Positions 54,061 to 63,308 of a stretch of DNA of 64,000 nucleotides are shown here, one piece after another (position 1 is the stretch's first letter; each line of letters begins with the position of its first letter). Source of the DNA: Microbacterium sp. BR1 (GTDB lineage: Bacteria; Actinomycetota; Actinomycetes; Actinomycetales; Microbacteriaceae). The notes below the pieces were generated by a model. It had not been told where the DNA came from. It saw only the letters and a program-made list of their open reading frames with translations, and did no database searches. The translations under genes and the position numbers were made by a program. The stretch lies in contig NZ_NMUN01000009.1 in the NCBI RefSeq assembly GCF_002812725.1, forward strand, positions 186,001 to 250,000, written 5' to 3'.

Positions 54061-54363
54061 TCAGTCGATGGGGTGATGGATGGTGACGAGCTTTCGCCCG
54101 TCGGGGAACGTCGCCTCGATCTGCACGTCGGCGATCATCTCGGGAACCCCCGGCATGACCTGCTCCCGGGTCAGGACGCGCCGCCCGGCGTCCATCAGCT
54201 CGGCGACCCCTCGGCCTTCCCGCGCCCCCTCGATGACCCAGCACGAGAGCAGCGCCATGGTCTCGGGATGGTTCAGGGCGATGCCGCGGTCGAGCCGGTC
54301 GCGCGCGACCATGGCGGCGACCGAGAGCAGGAGCTTCTCGGTCTCGGCTGGCGTGAAGTGCAT
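54061..54363 (-). CDS. ureA: Urease gamma subunit
   Basis: A 100-aa subunit of normal length, starting [13 protein letters not shown] and ending with [11 protein letters not shown] 54363 has GGAGGGACGCG upstream. First gene of the urease operon; the 465-bp region upstream is shared with the divergent urt operon. Confidence 0.96.
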   Translation of the reverse strand: MHFTPAETEKLLLSVAAMVARDRLDRGIALNHPETMALLSCWVIEGAREGRGVAELMDAGRRVLTREQVMPGVPEMIADVQIEATFPDGRKLVTIHHPID

Positions 54364-54828
54364 CGCGTCCCTCCGACGTCGGATCGATGTCAGAAGTGTG
54401 TCACAACGCGATGGCGGAGACGACGGAGAAAAGGCCGGAATCACGCCCGCTGGGCCGATGTGCCCTGCAAATACAGGCGTTTTGGCCGGATGAGCTTCCG
54501 ACGGTTTACACGATCGGAACAATCGAGAAATGTCAGAGTAATGTCACGGTCCCATGCTGACTGCTACCGCAGCAGTCGGCGAGCACCCTCGGCCGACCCA
54601 AACCGGCACGCGAAGCCCGCACTATCCGGCCTCGAAACGCACGCACCACCGGTCCACCCCTGCACCACGCCCTGATTCACCGATCAGCACGCACCGTCGT
54701 TCCTCGGCACGCCTTCCTTCGGCGTGCCTCGGGACCGTGGCGGCACGACGGCGTTATTCGGCGTGCCCGCAGACGTACCACCCATCCGAGAACGCACCAA
54801 CCTGCTTCACACAGAAACGGAGATCCAC
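54364..54828. promoter_or_regulatory. Divergent control region between urease and urt operons
   Basis: No gene. Contains CGATCGGAACAATCG (54511-54525, a CGAT/ATCG inverted repeat) followed by two TGTCA-type motifs (54531-54535, 54542-54546) and a further TGTCA near 54400. A nitrogen regulator such as GlnR or AmtR might bind, but no consensus is matched with confidence. Confidence 0.45.
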
Positions 54829-56130
54829 ATGATTACGACACGGACCCGACGGGCCCGACGTCTCCTGGCCGTTCCGGCCATGGCGGCGGCCGCGGCCCTC
54901 GTGCTCGCCGGTTGCGGCGCACGAGCGGGAGACTCGGAGGCATCCGAGTCCGTCGCCGCCTCCGAGAGTTGCATCGACACCTCGGGCGACACGATCAAAC
55001 TCGGCTTCCTGAACTCCCTCACGGGCGGCATGGCGATCTCGGAGAAGACCGTCTCGAACGTGCTGCACATGGCCGCGGACGAGATCAACGCCGACGGCGG
55101 AATCCTCGGCAAGCAGATCGAGTACATCCAGGAAGACGGCGCCACCGACTGGCCCACCTTCGCCGAGAAGACCGAGAAGCTCCTCACGCAGGACTGCGTC
55201 GCGGCGATCTTCGGCGGCTGGACCTCGTCGTCCCGCAAGGCCGTCAAACCTGTCGTCGAAGAGCACAACGGCCTGTTCTTCTACCCCGTGCAGTACGAGG
55301 GTCTCGAGGCTTCGCCCAACATCTACTACACCGGCGCGACCACGAACCAGCAGATCCTTCCCGCGATGGACTACCTCGCCTCGCAGGGTGTGAAGACGCT
55401 GTTCCTCGCCGGCTCGGACTACGTCTTCCCCCGCACGGCGAACGCCATCATCAAGCTCTACGCGGCCGAGCTCGGCATCGAGATCGTCGGCGAGGAGTAC
55501 GTGCCGCTCGACAAGGACGACTGGACGACCCAGGTCGCCAAGATCGTCGCGGCCGACCCCGACTTCATCTTCAACACGATCAACGGCTCGTCCAACGTCG
55601 GCTTCGTCAAGGCCTACTACGACGCCGGCCTGACCCCCGAGACGACGCCGATCATCTCGGTGTCGATCGCCGAAGAAGAGGCGCCGTCGATGGGCCACGA
55701 GGTCACGGGCAACTACGCATCCTGGAACTACTTCCAGTCGATCCAGTCGCCTGCCAATGAGAAGTTCATCGCCGACTGGAAGGCCTACCCGGGCAGTAGT
55801 GGAGTGACCTCCGACCCGATGGAAGCCGCGTACATCTCGCTGTACCTGTACAAGGCGCTCGTGGAGGCGGCCGGATCGTTCGAGGTCGACGACGTGAACG
55901 CCGCGGCTGCGGCCGGAGGCATCAGCTTCGACGCGCCCGAGGGCACCGTCACCCTGGACGGCGACAACCACCACATCTCCAAGGAAGGCCACATCGGAAA
56001 GATCAACGCCGAGAACCAGTTCGACATCGTCTGGTCGTCGGATGGTCCCATCGCACCGGACCCCTTCCTCGAGGAATACGACTGGTTCCCCGAGGACGTC
56101 CGCGATGCTCTCGTAGCGGCCGCGGGCTGA
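54829..56130 (+). CDS. urtA: Urea ABC transporter substrate-binding lipoprotein
   Basis: A 433-aa periplasmic-binding-fold lipoprotein. The signal peptide ends in LVLAGC (lipobox, about residue 28). The mature part has IKLGFLNSLTGGMAISE, GGWTSSSRKAVKPVVE and LFFYPVQYEGLE, which separate UrtA from branched-chain amino-acid binders. ATG 54829 has CGGAGATCC upstream. It delivers urea to UrtBC. Confidence 0.95.
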   Translation: MITTRTRRARRLLAVPAMAAAAALVLAGCGARAGDSEASESVAASESCIDTSGDTIKLGFLNSLTGGMAISEKTVSNVLHMAADEINADGGILGKQIEYIQEDGATDWPTFAEKTEKLLTQDCVAAIFGGWTSSSRKAVKPVVEEHNGLFFYPVQYEGLEASPNIYYTGATTNQQILPAMDYLASQGVKTLFLAGSDYVFPRTANAIIKLYAAELGIEIVGEEYVPLDKDDWTTQVAKIVAADPDFIFNTINGSSNVGFVKAYYDAGLTPETTPIISVSIAEEEAPSMGHEVTGNYASWNYFQSIQSPANEKFIADWKAYPGSSGVTSDPMEAAYISLYLYKALVEAAGSFEVDDVNAAAAAGGISFDAPEGTVTLDGDNHHISKEGHIGKINAENQFDIVWSSDGPIAPDPFLEEYDWFPEDVRDALVAAAG

Positions 56131-56223
56131 CCCACCCCTGAGCGTGGGGTCCCGTGCCACCGGTACGGGACCCCACGCCCCAGAACCTCCCCCGAACTTC
56201 CCACACAGAGAGAGCGACAGCAC

Positions 56224-57108
56224 GTGGATGCACTCATACCGCCGCTCCTGAACGGCGCCGCGCTCGGTGCGCTGCTGCTGCTCGCAGCGCTCGGGCTCAC
56301 CCTGACCTTCGGTCAGATGGGGGTGATCAACATGGCGCACGGCGAGTTCATCATGGCGGGCGCCTTCATCGCCTATCTGACCCAGCTGGTCATGACCTCG
56401 ATCAACCTCTCGATCGTGGTCGCCTTGCCCCTCGCCTTCATCGGCGCGGGGCTGCTCGGACTCCTGCTCGAGATCGGCATCATCCAGTGGATGTACCGAC
56501 GCCCCCTCGACACCCTCCTCGTCACCGTGGGTGTGAGCCTGATCCTGCAGCAGATCGCGCTGCAGGTCTTCCCCGCGCAGGGGGTGCCCGTCGAAAGCCC
56601 CGACTGGCTCGACGGGCAGATCGATGTGTTCGGCTACGGCTGGCCGCTCCGTCAGGTCTTCACGATCCTGCTCGCCGCGCTGTGCCTGGCCGCTCTGGCC
56701 GCGTGGCTGAAGTACTCGGCCTTCGGACGCCGGATCCGGGCCACCGTGCAGAACCGCGACCTCGCTGAGACCAGCGGCATCCACACCCGCGCCATCGACC
56801 GATTGACCTTCTTCGTCGGCTCGGGCCTCGCCGGCGTCGCGGGGGTTGCCGCCTCGCTCATCGGCGGCACGAACTCTCAGATGGGGACGCAGTACATCAT
56901 CCCGGCCTTCCTCGTCGTCGTGGCCGGGGGCATCGGCCAGATCAAGGGCACCGTGATCGCCGCGCTGGCGTTCGGCATCGCCCTGTCCTACTTCGCCGAT
57001 TGGACGACCGGCAGCATGGCGCAGGTGCTCGCCTTCGTCCTGCTCGTCGTCTTCCTGCAATTCCGACCGCAGGGCCTGTTCACGGTCCGCACCCGGGGGC
57101 TGACATGA
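56224..57108 (+). CDS. urtB: Urea ABC transporter permease UrtB
   Basis: A 294-aa LivH-like permease with about eight membrane helices; FGQMGVINMAHGEFIMAGAF is diagnostic. Starts with GTG and overlaps urtC by 4 nt (ATGA). This short form lacks the long N-terminal extension of cyanobacterial and proteobacterial UrtB. Confidence 0.94.
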   Translation: MDALIPPLLNGAALGALLLLAALGLTLTFGQMGVINMAHGEFIMAGAFIAYLTQLVMTSINLSIVVALPLAFIGAGLLGLLLEIGIIQWMYRRPLDTLLVTVGVSLILQQIALQVFPAQGVPVESPDWLDGQIDVFGYGWPLRQVFTILLAALCLAALAAWLKYSAFGRRIRATVQNRDLAETSGIHTRAIDRLTFFVGSGLAGVAGVAASLIGGTNSQMGTQYIIPAFLVVVAGGIGQIKGTVIAALAFGIALSYFADWTTGSMAQVLAFVLLVVFLQFRPQGLFTVRTRGLT

Positions 57109-58205
57109 CCAAGATCAAACCGTGGCTTCCCCTCATCGGGATCGGCGTGTTCGCCGTCCTGCTGCTGGTCGTCGCACCCGCCGTGCTCTCGACGCACTGG
57201 ATCAACAACCTCGGAAAGTACTGCTGCTGGGCGATCGCGGCAGTGGGCATCGGCCTCGCCTGGGGCCGAGGCGGAATGCTGGTGCTGGGTCAAGGCGTCT
57301 TCTTCGGTCTCGGCGCCTACGCCATGGCGATGCACCTCACCCTCGAGAGCGCGGGTCCCGACAGCCTCCCCGTCTTCATGATCCTGTACGACCCGTCCGC
57401 GCCTCTTCCCGCCTTCTGGGAACCGTTCCGCAGCGACGCGTTCACACTCCTCGCCATCGTCCTGCTCCCGGTGATCGTGGCCGGGATCCTCGGCTACGCG
57501 TTGTTCAAGCGGCGCATCAAGGGGGCGTACTTCGCGATCCTGTCGCAGGCGCTCGCGGTCGCCCTGGCCGTCCTGATCAGCTCGACGATCCGTGAGACGG
57601 GAGGAGACACCGGGCTGAGCGACTTCACCTACTTCTTCGGCTTCGTCCTGGACGACGACGCGAACAAGGTGATGGTCTTCATGATCGCCGCGGCCCTGCT
57701 GATCGTGTGCCTGCTGGTGGTGTGGCAGCTGAACCGCAGCCGCTTCGGCGAGCTGCTGATCGCCACGCGCGACGCGGAAGAGCGCGTCCGATTCCTCGGC
57801 TACGACCCCGCCAACATCAAGCTGGTCGCTTATGTGGTCGCCGCCGTCATGGCGAGTATCGCCGGAGCGATGTTCGTTCCCATCGTCGGCATCATCACCC
57901 CGGCAGAGATCGGCGCTTCCGCCTCCATCCTCATGATCGCCGGTGTGGCGCTCGGGGGACGAGCGTCGCTGTTCGGTCCAGCCCTCGGGGCCATGGCGAT
58001 CGGCTGGGGGCAATCCAGCCTCGGATCGAGCTGGCCGAGCGGTTGGATCTACATCCTCGGCCTGGTGTTCATCCTGGTGACCCTCTTCCTGCCGATGGGA
58101 CTGTCCTCGCTCTGGGGAAAGGCGAAGAGTGCGGTGTGGCGCCCACGCCCCGGACCCACCGAGCCCGCGGCCGCGCCGCCCGTCCTCGAAGAGGTGATGA
58201 AATGA
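57105..58205 (+). CDS. urtC: Urea ABC transporter permease UrtC
   Basis: A 366-aa LivM-like permease with about nine membrane helices. The WCWAIAAVGIGLAWGRGGML-like start and GGRASLFGPALGA support UrtC. ATG 57105 overlaps urtB and the stop overlaps urtD, so the operon is tightly coupled. Confidence 0.94.
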   Translation: MTKIKPWLPLIGIGVFAVLLLVVAPAVLSTHWINNLGKYCCWAIAAVGIGLAWGRGGMLVLGQGVFFGLGAYAMAMHLTLESAGPDSLPVFMILYDPSAPLPAFWEPFRSDAFTLLAIVLLPVIVAGILGYALFKRRIKGAYFAILSQALAVALAVLISSTIRETGGDTGLSDFTYFFGFVLDDDANKVMVFMIAAALLIVCLLVVWQLNRSRFGELLIATRDAEERVRFLGYDPANIKLVAYVVAAVMASIAGAMFVPIVGIITPAEIGASASILMIAGVALGGRASLFGPALGAMAIGWGQSSLGSSWPSGWIYILGLVFILVTLFLPMGLSSLWGKAKSAVWRPRPGPTEPAAAPPVLEEVMK

Positions 58206-59023
58206 CCCCCACGGATGGTTCGCTCGTCGTCACGGATCTGCGCGTCGAGTTCGACGGATTCGTCGCCGTCGGCGGCGTCTCGTTCGATGCCCACCCCGGC
58301 GAGGTCCGGTTCCTCATCGGGCCGAACGGCGCCGGCAAGACGACCTGCATCGACGCCATCACGGGCCTGTCCAAGGGCACCGGTTCCGTCACGCTCGGCG
58401 GCCAGGAACTCCTGGGCAAGGCCGTGAACAAGATCGTCCAGCTCGGCGTCGGACGCACCTTCCAGACGGCCAGCGTTTTCGAGCAGCTGACGGTCCTGCA
58501 GAACCTCGACATCGCCGCCGGTCTGCACCGCTCGTCGTGGTCGCTCCTTCGGGCCCGCCGCGGCGTCGATCCCGCTATCGAGATGGCGCTGGAAGAGACG
58601 GGGCTCCTCGACGAGCGCGAGACGCCCGCCGGCATCCTTTCGCACGGCCAGAAGCAGTGGTTGGAGATCGGGATGATGCTGGTTCAGGATCCCCGCGCGC
58701 TGCTTCTCGACGAGCCCGTCGCCGGCATGAGCCAGGACGAGCGGACGGCCACGGGCGAGCTCCTGCAGCGCATCGCGGAGCGCCGAACGGTGCTCGTCGT
58801 CGAGCACGACATGGACTTCATGCGCCGTTACGCGTCACGCGTCACGGTGCTGCACCAGGGCAAGGTGCTCTCGGAGGGCAGCGTCGCACAGGTGCAGGCC
58901 GATCCGAAGGTGCAGGAGGTCTATCTCGGCACTGCGGCCGCTCCGACGACGACGGGAATGATGGCGGTGGCCGACGGGGCGAGCCCGGCGACGGAGACCA
59001 CGCCCCACGGAGAGGACGCCTGA
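58202..59023 (+). CDS. urtD: Urea ABC transporter ATP-binding protein UrtD
   Basis: A 273-aa ABC ATPase with Walker A GPNGAGKTT, signature LSHGQKQWLE, Walker B LLLDEP and the EHDMDFM switch. The C-terminus is about 30 residues longer than usual (TGMMAVADGASPATETT). Overlaps urtC by 4 nt. Confidence 0.94.
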   Translation: MTPTDGSLVVTDLRVEFDGFVAVGGVSFDAHPGEVRFLIGPNGAGKTTCIDAITGLSKGTGSVTLGGQELLGKAVNKIVQLGVGRTFQTASVFEQLTVLQNLDIAAGLHRSSWSLLRARRGVDPAIEMALEETGLLDERETPAGILSHGQKQWLEIGMMLVQDPRALLLDEPVAGMSQDERTATGELLQRIAERRTVLVVEHDMDFMRRYASRVTVLHQGKVLSEGSVAQVQADPKVQEVYLGTAAAPTTTGMMAVADGASPATETTPHGEDA

Positions 59024-59024
59024 C

Positions 59025-59708
59025 ATGCTCGAGATGGACGACATCCAGGCCGGCTACGGCCGGACACTCGTGCTGCACGGCGTGACGCTGCCCAGCGCGC
59101 AGACGGTCGCGGTACTCGGCCACAACGGCGCGGGCAAGTCGACGCTGCTGCGCGTCGCGATCGGTCTCATCAAGCCGCGCAGCGGCAAGGTGATCTTCGA
59201 CGGTGCCGACATCACCGCGCTCGCCCCCAACAAGCGGATCGCACGCGGTATGGCGTACGTGCCGCAGGGTCAGCAGTCGTTCACGCAGCTGACGACCATG
59301 GAGAACCTGCAGCTCGTGGCCGATGGACGCAAACGCGGCAAGGCGCTCATCGAGCAGCAGCTCGCGCGCTTCCCGGCGCTCGAGAAGTTCGCCACGCGCA
59401 AGGCCGGGCTGCTCTCGGGCGGCCAGCGTCAGCAGCTCGCGATCGCCCGGGCGCTCATCACCGAGCCGAAGATGCTGATCCTCGATGAGCCCACCGAGGG
59501 CATCCAGCCCACGATCGTCGCCGAGATCGAGCACACGATCATGCAGCTCGCGGGCGAAGGGCTCTCGGTCCTGCTCGTCGAGCAGCACATCGGGTTCGCC
59601 CTGGAGGCCGCCGACGAGTACCTGGTCCTGGCCAGCGGCTTCGTGTCGAGCACGGGGAGGGGCGGAGCCTCCGCCGCAGAGGGGGTCCGCGCGGCGATGG
59701 CCATCTGA
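59025..59708 (+). CDS. urtE: Urea ABC transporter ATP-binding protein UrtE
   Basis: A 227-aa LivF-like ABC ATPase with Walker A GHNGAGKST, signature LSGGQRQQLA, Walker B LILDEPTEGIQP and H-loop EQHIG. It starts 1 nt after urtD. Completes a five-gene urea importer opposite the urease operon. Confidence 0.95.
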   Translation: MLEMDDIQAGYGRTLVLHGVTLPSAQTVAVLGHNGAGKSTLLRVAIGLIKPRSGKVIFDGADITALAPNKRIARGMAYVPQGQQSFTQLTTMENLQLVADGRKRGKALIEQQLARFPALEKFATRKAGLLSGGQRQQLAIARALITEPKMLILDEPTEGIQPTIVAEIEHTIMQLAGEGLSVLLVEQHIGFALEAADEYLVLASGFVSSTGRGGASAAEGVRAAMAI

Positions 59709-59813
59709 GCATCGGAGAGAAGAACGTGATCGAGGGCGATCCGGGCGCAATACGGCTGTAACACGTGACCCGCCACAATGAGCCCCACGCGTGAGGCGCA
59801 AGGAGTTGCGACG

Positions 59814-61532
59814 GTGACCAGTGCAGACAACGCGCGGGCGGCGGCCGAGGACAGCCTCGAGGACTACGCCTTCCGGTACGTGCCCCGCACGTTCCGGCGG
59901 TGGAGCGCCGGAGCCGTGGGGGTGACCGCGCTCGGCTCCATCGCGTTCCTCGCCGACTTCTCCATCGGCGCCAGCATCGGGATCGAGCACGGCACGATCA
60001 ACGCCGTGCTCGGCATCCTGCTCGCGTCCGTCACCATCTTCATCGTCGGCGTACCGATCGCCTACTACGCGGCGCGATACAACCTCGACCTCGACCTGAT
60101 CGCGCGGGGGTCGGGGTTCGGCTACTACGGCTCATCGATCACGACCGTCATCTTCGCCGTCTTCACGTGCATCTTCTTCGCGCTCGAGGGCGCGATCATG
60201 GCGCAGGGCCTGCAGGTCGCCACCGGCATCCCCCTGCCCATCGGCTATCTCATCTCGACCGTCGTCGTCATCCCGATCGTGATCTACGGCATGCGCGCGC
60301 TCGAGCGCCTGCAGTTCTGGACGACGCCTCTCTGGCTCGCCCTCGCTCTGCTTCCCCTCCTGTGGGTGATAGTCTCGGACCCCGGAGCCGTGCAGGCATT
60401 CGTGTCGTTCACCGGCAATTCGGACGGGGACCTGCACTTCGGCGCCATCGTCGCCAGCGCGGCCGTGTGCTTCGCCCTCACCCCCCAGCTGGCCGAGCAG
60501 ATCGACGTGATCCGGGCCATGCCGCCACGCACGCGCCAGAACCGACGTTCCTGGTGGACATCCCTGCTGTTCGCGGGACCCGGATGGGTTCTCTTCAGCG
60601 GAATCAAACAGGTGGTGGGGGTCTTCCTCGCCGTCTACCTGTTCACCCGCATCGATCCCGACCTCGGCACGCGGGCCACCGAACCGGTGCGGCAGTTCGT
60701 CGGACTCTACGCATCGATCATGCCCGAATGGCTCGCGATCGGGCTCGCTCTGATCCTCGTCGTCATCGCGCAGGTGAAGATCAACGTGACGAACGCGTAT
60801 TCCGGCTCGCTGGCGTGGTCGAACGTCTACACCCGTCTGACGAAGACCTATCCCGGCCGGTCGGTCTTCATGTATTTCAACCTGGCGATCGCGCTGGCGC
60901 TGATGTGGATGGATGTCTTCAGCCTGATCTCGTTCGTCCTCAGCCTCTACGCCAACGTCGTCATGGCGTGGCTGGTGACGATCGCGGCGGACATCGTGAT
61001 CAACAAGCACCTCCTGCGCATCTCGCCGAAGTACCCCGAATTCCGCCGCGGAATGCTCTTCGACTGGAACCCGGTCGGCCTCGTTTCGGTGGGGCTGGCA
61101 TCCGTGCTGTCGTTGACGGCCTTCGCCGGCGCGTTCGGTGCGGACATGCGGTCGTACTCCGTCCTGATCGCGATAGGCGTGGCCATGATCACGACGCCCG
61201 TCATGGCACTGGCGACACGGGGTCGCTTCTACCTGCGTCGTCAGACCGACGGCATCGCATCGCCCATCCTCGACGCGGACGGAAACCCATCCGGTGAGCG
61301 ACTGCGCTGCCATGTCACCGGCTACACGTTCGAGCGCCCGGATATGCTGGCCTCGGCGGAACGCGGACCGCACGGGGAGACGCAGTACGTCTCGTCGCTG
61401 GCACTGACACTCGACGACTCCGACCGTTACGTCCTACCGCCGGAGCCGGCATCGGCACCGGCGCGACCGAAGGTCTCCGCCGAAAGCATCGGGGCGACGG
61501 GACGACACTCCGGGAGGGGAAGAGGACAATGA
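59814..61532 (+). CDS. NCS1-family (purine/cytosine permease-like) transporter
   Basis: A 572-aa permease with about twelve membrane helices; family segments include GSIAFLADFSIGASIGI, GSGFGYYGSSITTVIF and ALTPQLAEQID. The last 100 or so residues are hydrophilic. NCS1 proteins import cytosine, purines, hydantoins or allantoin; the urea/urease setting suggests a nitrogen compound, but the substrate is open. GTG 59814 has AGGAG 8 nt upstream; ATG 59778 has no such site. Overlaps the first TetR gene. Confidence 0.88.
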   Translation: MTSADNARAAAEDSLEDYAFRYVPRTFRRWSAGAVGVTALGSIAFLADFSIGASIGIEHGTINAVLGILLASVTIFIVGVPIAYYAARYNLDLDLIARGSGFGYYGSSITTVIFAVFTCIFFALEGAIMAQGLQVATGIPLPIGYLISTVVVIPIVIYGMRALERLQFWTTPLWLALALLPLLWVIVSDPGAVQAFVSFTGNSDGDLHFGAIVASAAVCFALTPQLAEQIDVIRAMPPRTRQNRRSWWTSLLFAGPGWVLFSGIKQVVGVFLAVYLFTRIDPDLGTRATEPVRQFVGLYASIMPEWLAIGLALILVVIAQVKINVTNAYSGSLAWSNVYTRLTKTYPGRSVFMYFNLAIALALMWMDVFSLISFVLSLYANVVMAWLVTIAADIVINKHLLRISPKYPEFRRGMLFDWNPVGLVSVGLASVLSLTAFAGAFGADMRSYSVLIAIGVAMITTPVMALATRGRFYLRRQTDGIASPILDADGNPSGERLRCHVTGYTFERPDMLASAERGPHGETQYVSSLALTLDDSDRYVLPPEPASAPARPKVSAESIGATGRHSGRGRGQ

Positions 61533-62098
61533 TGGCGGAGACGGTGGACACACCGACCGCGATCCTCGCGAGCGCTGCCGCGTCGTTGCGCGAGAACACC
61601 TTCGACGACATCTCTTACCGCGCCCTCGGCGACGCCGTCGGCGTCTCGGAGCGCACGATCTATCGCCAATTCCCGACGCGCTCGCACCTTCTCGAGAGCC
61701 TGGCTCAGTGGATCGAAGAGACCGAGTTCCCTCTCCCGGCCTTCGTCACGATCCCGCAGTTCCAGGCGGCGGTGCGGGCCCGTTTCGGCCAGTTCGATGC
61801 CTCCCCCGCGTTCGCCTTCGTGTGCGCTCGCGCCGCCTCGATCTCTCCCACGGGCGATCCCGAACCGACATTCCTGACCCGCACCGTCGAGGCGATGTTG
61901 CAGACCACCTATCCGAGCGTCGACGCCCGCGACCTCCGCCGCGTCGCTGCCACGCTGCGATACTTCTCGTCCGCGCAGTTCTGGGCACGCATGCGCACCG
62001 GGTTCGACATGGGTGCTTCCGAGACCTCGGATGTCTTCGACCGCACGGTCGGGCAGACGCTCGGTCGGCTCCCGTCCGTCACGCGGACCGCCAGCTGA
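61529..62098 (+). CDS. TetR-family regulator (first of two)
   Basis: A 189-aa TetR/AcrR protein with an N-terminal helix-turn-helix (ISYRALGDAVGVSERTIYRQF). ATGA overlap with the permease stop makes it part of the same transcript, so it probably controls the permease. Confidence 0.9.
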   Translation: MMAETVDTPTAILASAAASLRENTFDDISYRALGDAVGVSERTIYRQFPTRSHLLESLAQWIEETEFPLPAFVTIPQFQAAVRARFGQFDASPAFAFVCARAASISPTGDPEPTFLTRTVEAMLQTTYPSVDARDLRRVAATLRYFSSAQFWARMRTGFDMGASETSDVFDRTVGQTLGRLPSVTRTAS

Positions 62099-62126
62099 TG
62101 TCGCGGGCGGAACGGGCGGGGGCGCC

Positions 62127-62711
62127 ATGACGACCGCTTCCGACGAGGCATCCCCCGGCGCGGACCTCAATCGGACACAGGAGGCGATCCTCTCCGCCTA
62201 CGCGGAGCTCATCGAGGAGCTCGGCACGGACGACGTCTCGTTCCGCCTCATCGCGCGCCGCGCGGGAGTCGGCGAGCGCACCGTGTTCCGCAACTACGCC
62301 ACGCGCGTGGACCTCCTCCTGGCGACGGCCGCGTGGATCGAGCGCAGTATCTTCACGCGGGAGGAGTCGGAGTCGGTCTTCGACACCCCCCTGTCGATCC
62401 GTGAGGCCATGGAGGCATACGACAAGCGTCCGGAGCTCACGCACGTGGTCGCCGAGACGACGATGCGGGGCGTCAGCGGCGCGGCGCCGACCCCGCGCCG
62501 CCAGCGACTCGAGCAGCTGCTCCGCGCGGAGGTGCCAACGCTGGATGACGCGGATCGCCGGGCGATCGTCGCAGCCCTCTCGCACATCGATTCCGCGGCG
62601 ACGTGGGTCACCCTCCGCCGCGAACTCGGGATGAACCGCCGCGACATCGCCGACGCCGCCGCCTGGGCAGCCGAAGCGGTGCTCGACCCCATCCGCGGGC
62701 GCGTCGGCTGA
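62127..62711 (+). CDS. TetR-family regulator (second of two)
   Basis: A 194-aa TetR/AcrR protein; DNA-binding helices VSFRLIARRAGVGERTVFRNY. ATG 62127 is the natural start (MTTASDE). The first and second TetR are similar in layout but not close copies. Two adjacent TetR genes after one permease may form a paired or heterodimeric control. Confidence 0.9.
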   Translation: MTTASDEASPGADLNRTQEAILSAYAELIEELGTDDVSFRLIARRAGVGERTVFRNYATRVDLLLATAAWIERSIFTREESESVFDTPLSIREAMEAYDKRPELTHVVAETTMRGVSGAAPTPRRQRLEQLLRAEVPTLDDADRRAIVAALSHIDSAATWVTLRRELGMNRRDIADAAAWAAEAVLDPIRGRVG

Positions 62712-62764
62712 GGCGTGGTCACGACGCCGCACGGTCACGACGCCGCGCGGGCGCCCCGAACCGC

Positions 62765-63136
62765 TCAGCCCAGCGCGATGAGCAGCGACAGCACCGCGAG
62801 GACGATCACGACGGGCACCATCGTGTACCGCTCCGGCTTGCTTCGAGAGATCGCATTCGCCGCGATTCCGAGCACGAAATACCCGAAGATCACCCACATC
62901 GCGACCTCGGAGAACGAATCGGGAAAGACGTCGATCGTCCCGACCCTGTCCCACGCGATCACCGCGATCAGCGCGTAGACGAGAATCGACACAACGCTGC
63001 CGATCCTCAGGCCGACGGGAAGAACGCGGTGCTGGCCGCCCCACGCGAAGTGCCCCCAGGGTGCGCCGACAGCGAGAGCGAGCTGGAAGCCCGTGAGACC
63101 GACGAGCACGACGGTGAGGATGATCGCGTAGAGCAC
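62765..63136 (-). CDS. Small integral membrane protein
   Basis: A 123-aa protein with four predicted membrane helices (about residues 1-22, 40-62, 78-96, 103-122). GTG start at 63136. No family recognised with confidence and no charged catalytic motif. Convergent with the second TetR gene. Confidence 0.75.
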   Translation of the reverse strand: MLYAIILTVVLVGLTGFQLALAVGAPWGHFAWGGQHRVLPVGLRIGSVVSILVYALIAVIAWDRVGTIDVFPDSFSEVAMWVIFGYFVLGIAANAISRSKPERYTMVPVVIVLAVLSLLIALG

Positions 63137-63272
63137 AACTCACCGTAGCGGGCTCAGCATCCGGAGCATCAGCCTTCGAGCGATCCCAGCGTGGCGGCCA
63201 CGAGCGGGCGCCTCGTCCCCGAGCGGCACGACGAAACGCTCGTCGTCGAGGCTATGACACCGCGGTTCGGGT

Positions 63273-63297
63273 GCTCCCTTCGACGGGCTCGGGGAGC
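63273..63297. repeat. REP-like intergenic hairpin
   Basis: GCTCCC and GGGAGC arms around TTCGACGGGCTCG, with a partial second copy (GGCTCAGGGAGC) at about 63306-63317. Sequences of the type TTCGACGGGCTCAGGGAGC recur in actinobacterial intergenic regions (from memory). Sits at the 3' end of the last gene and could serve as a terminator. Confidence 0.5.
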
Positions 63298-63308
63298 GTG
63301 GATTCGGC

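Noticed and set aside
54754..57060. 768-aa reverse open frame over urtA/urtB
   Set aside because: Antisense shadow of two well-supported genes; composition is low-complexity Asp/Arg/Val-rich.
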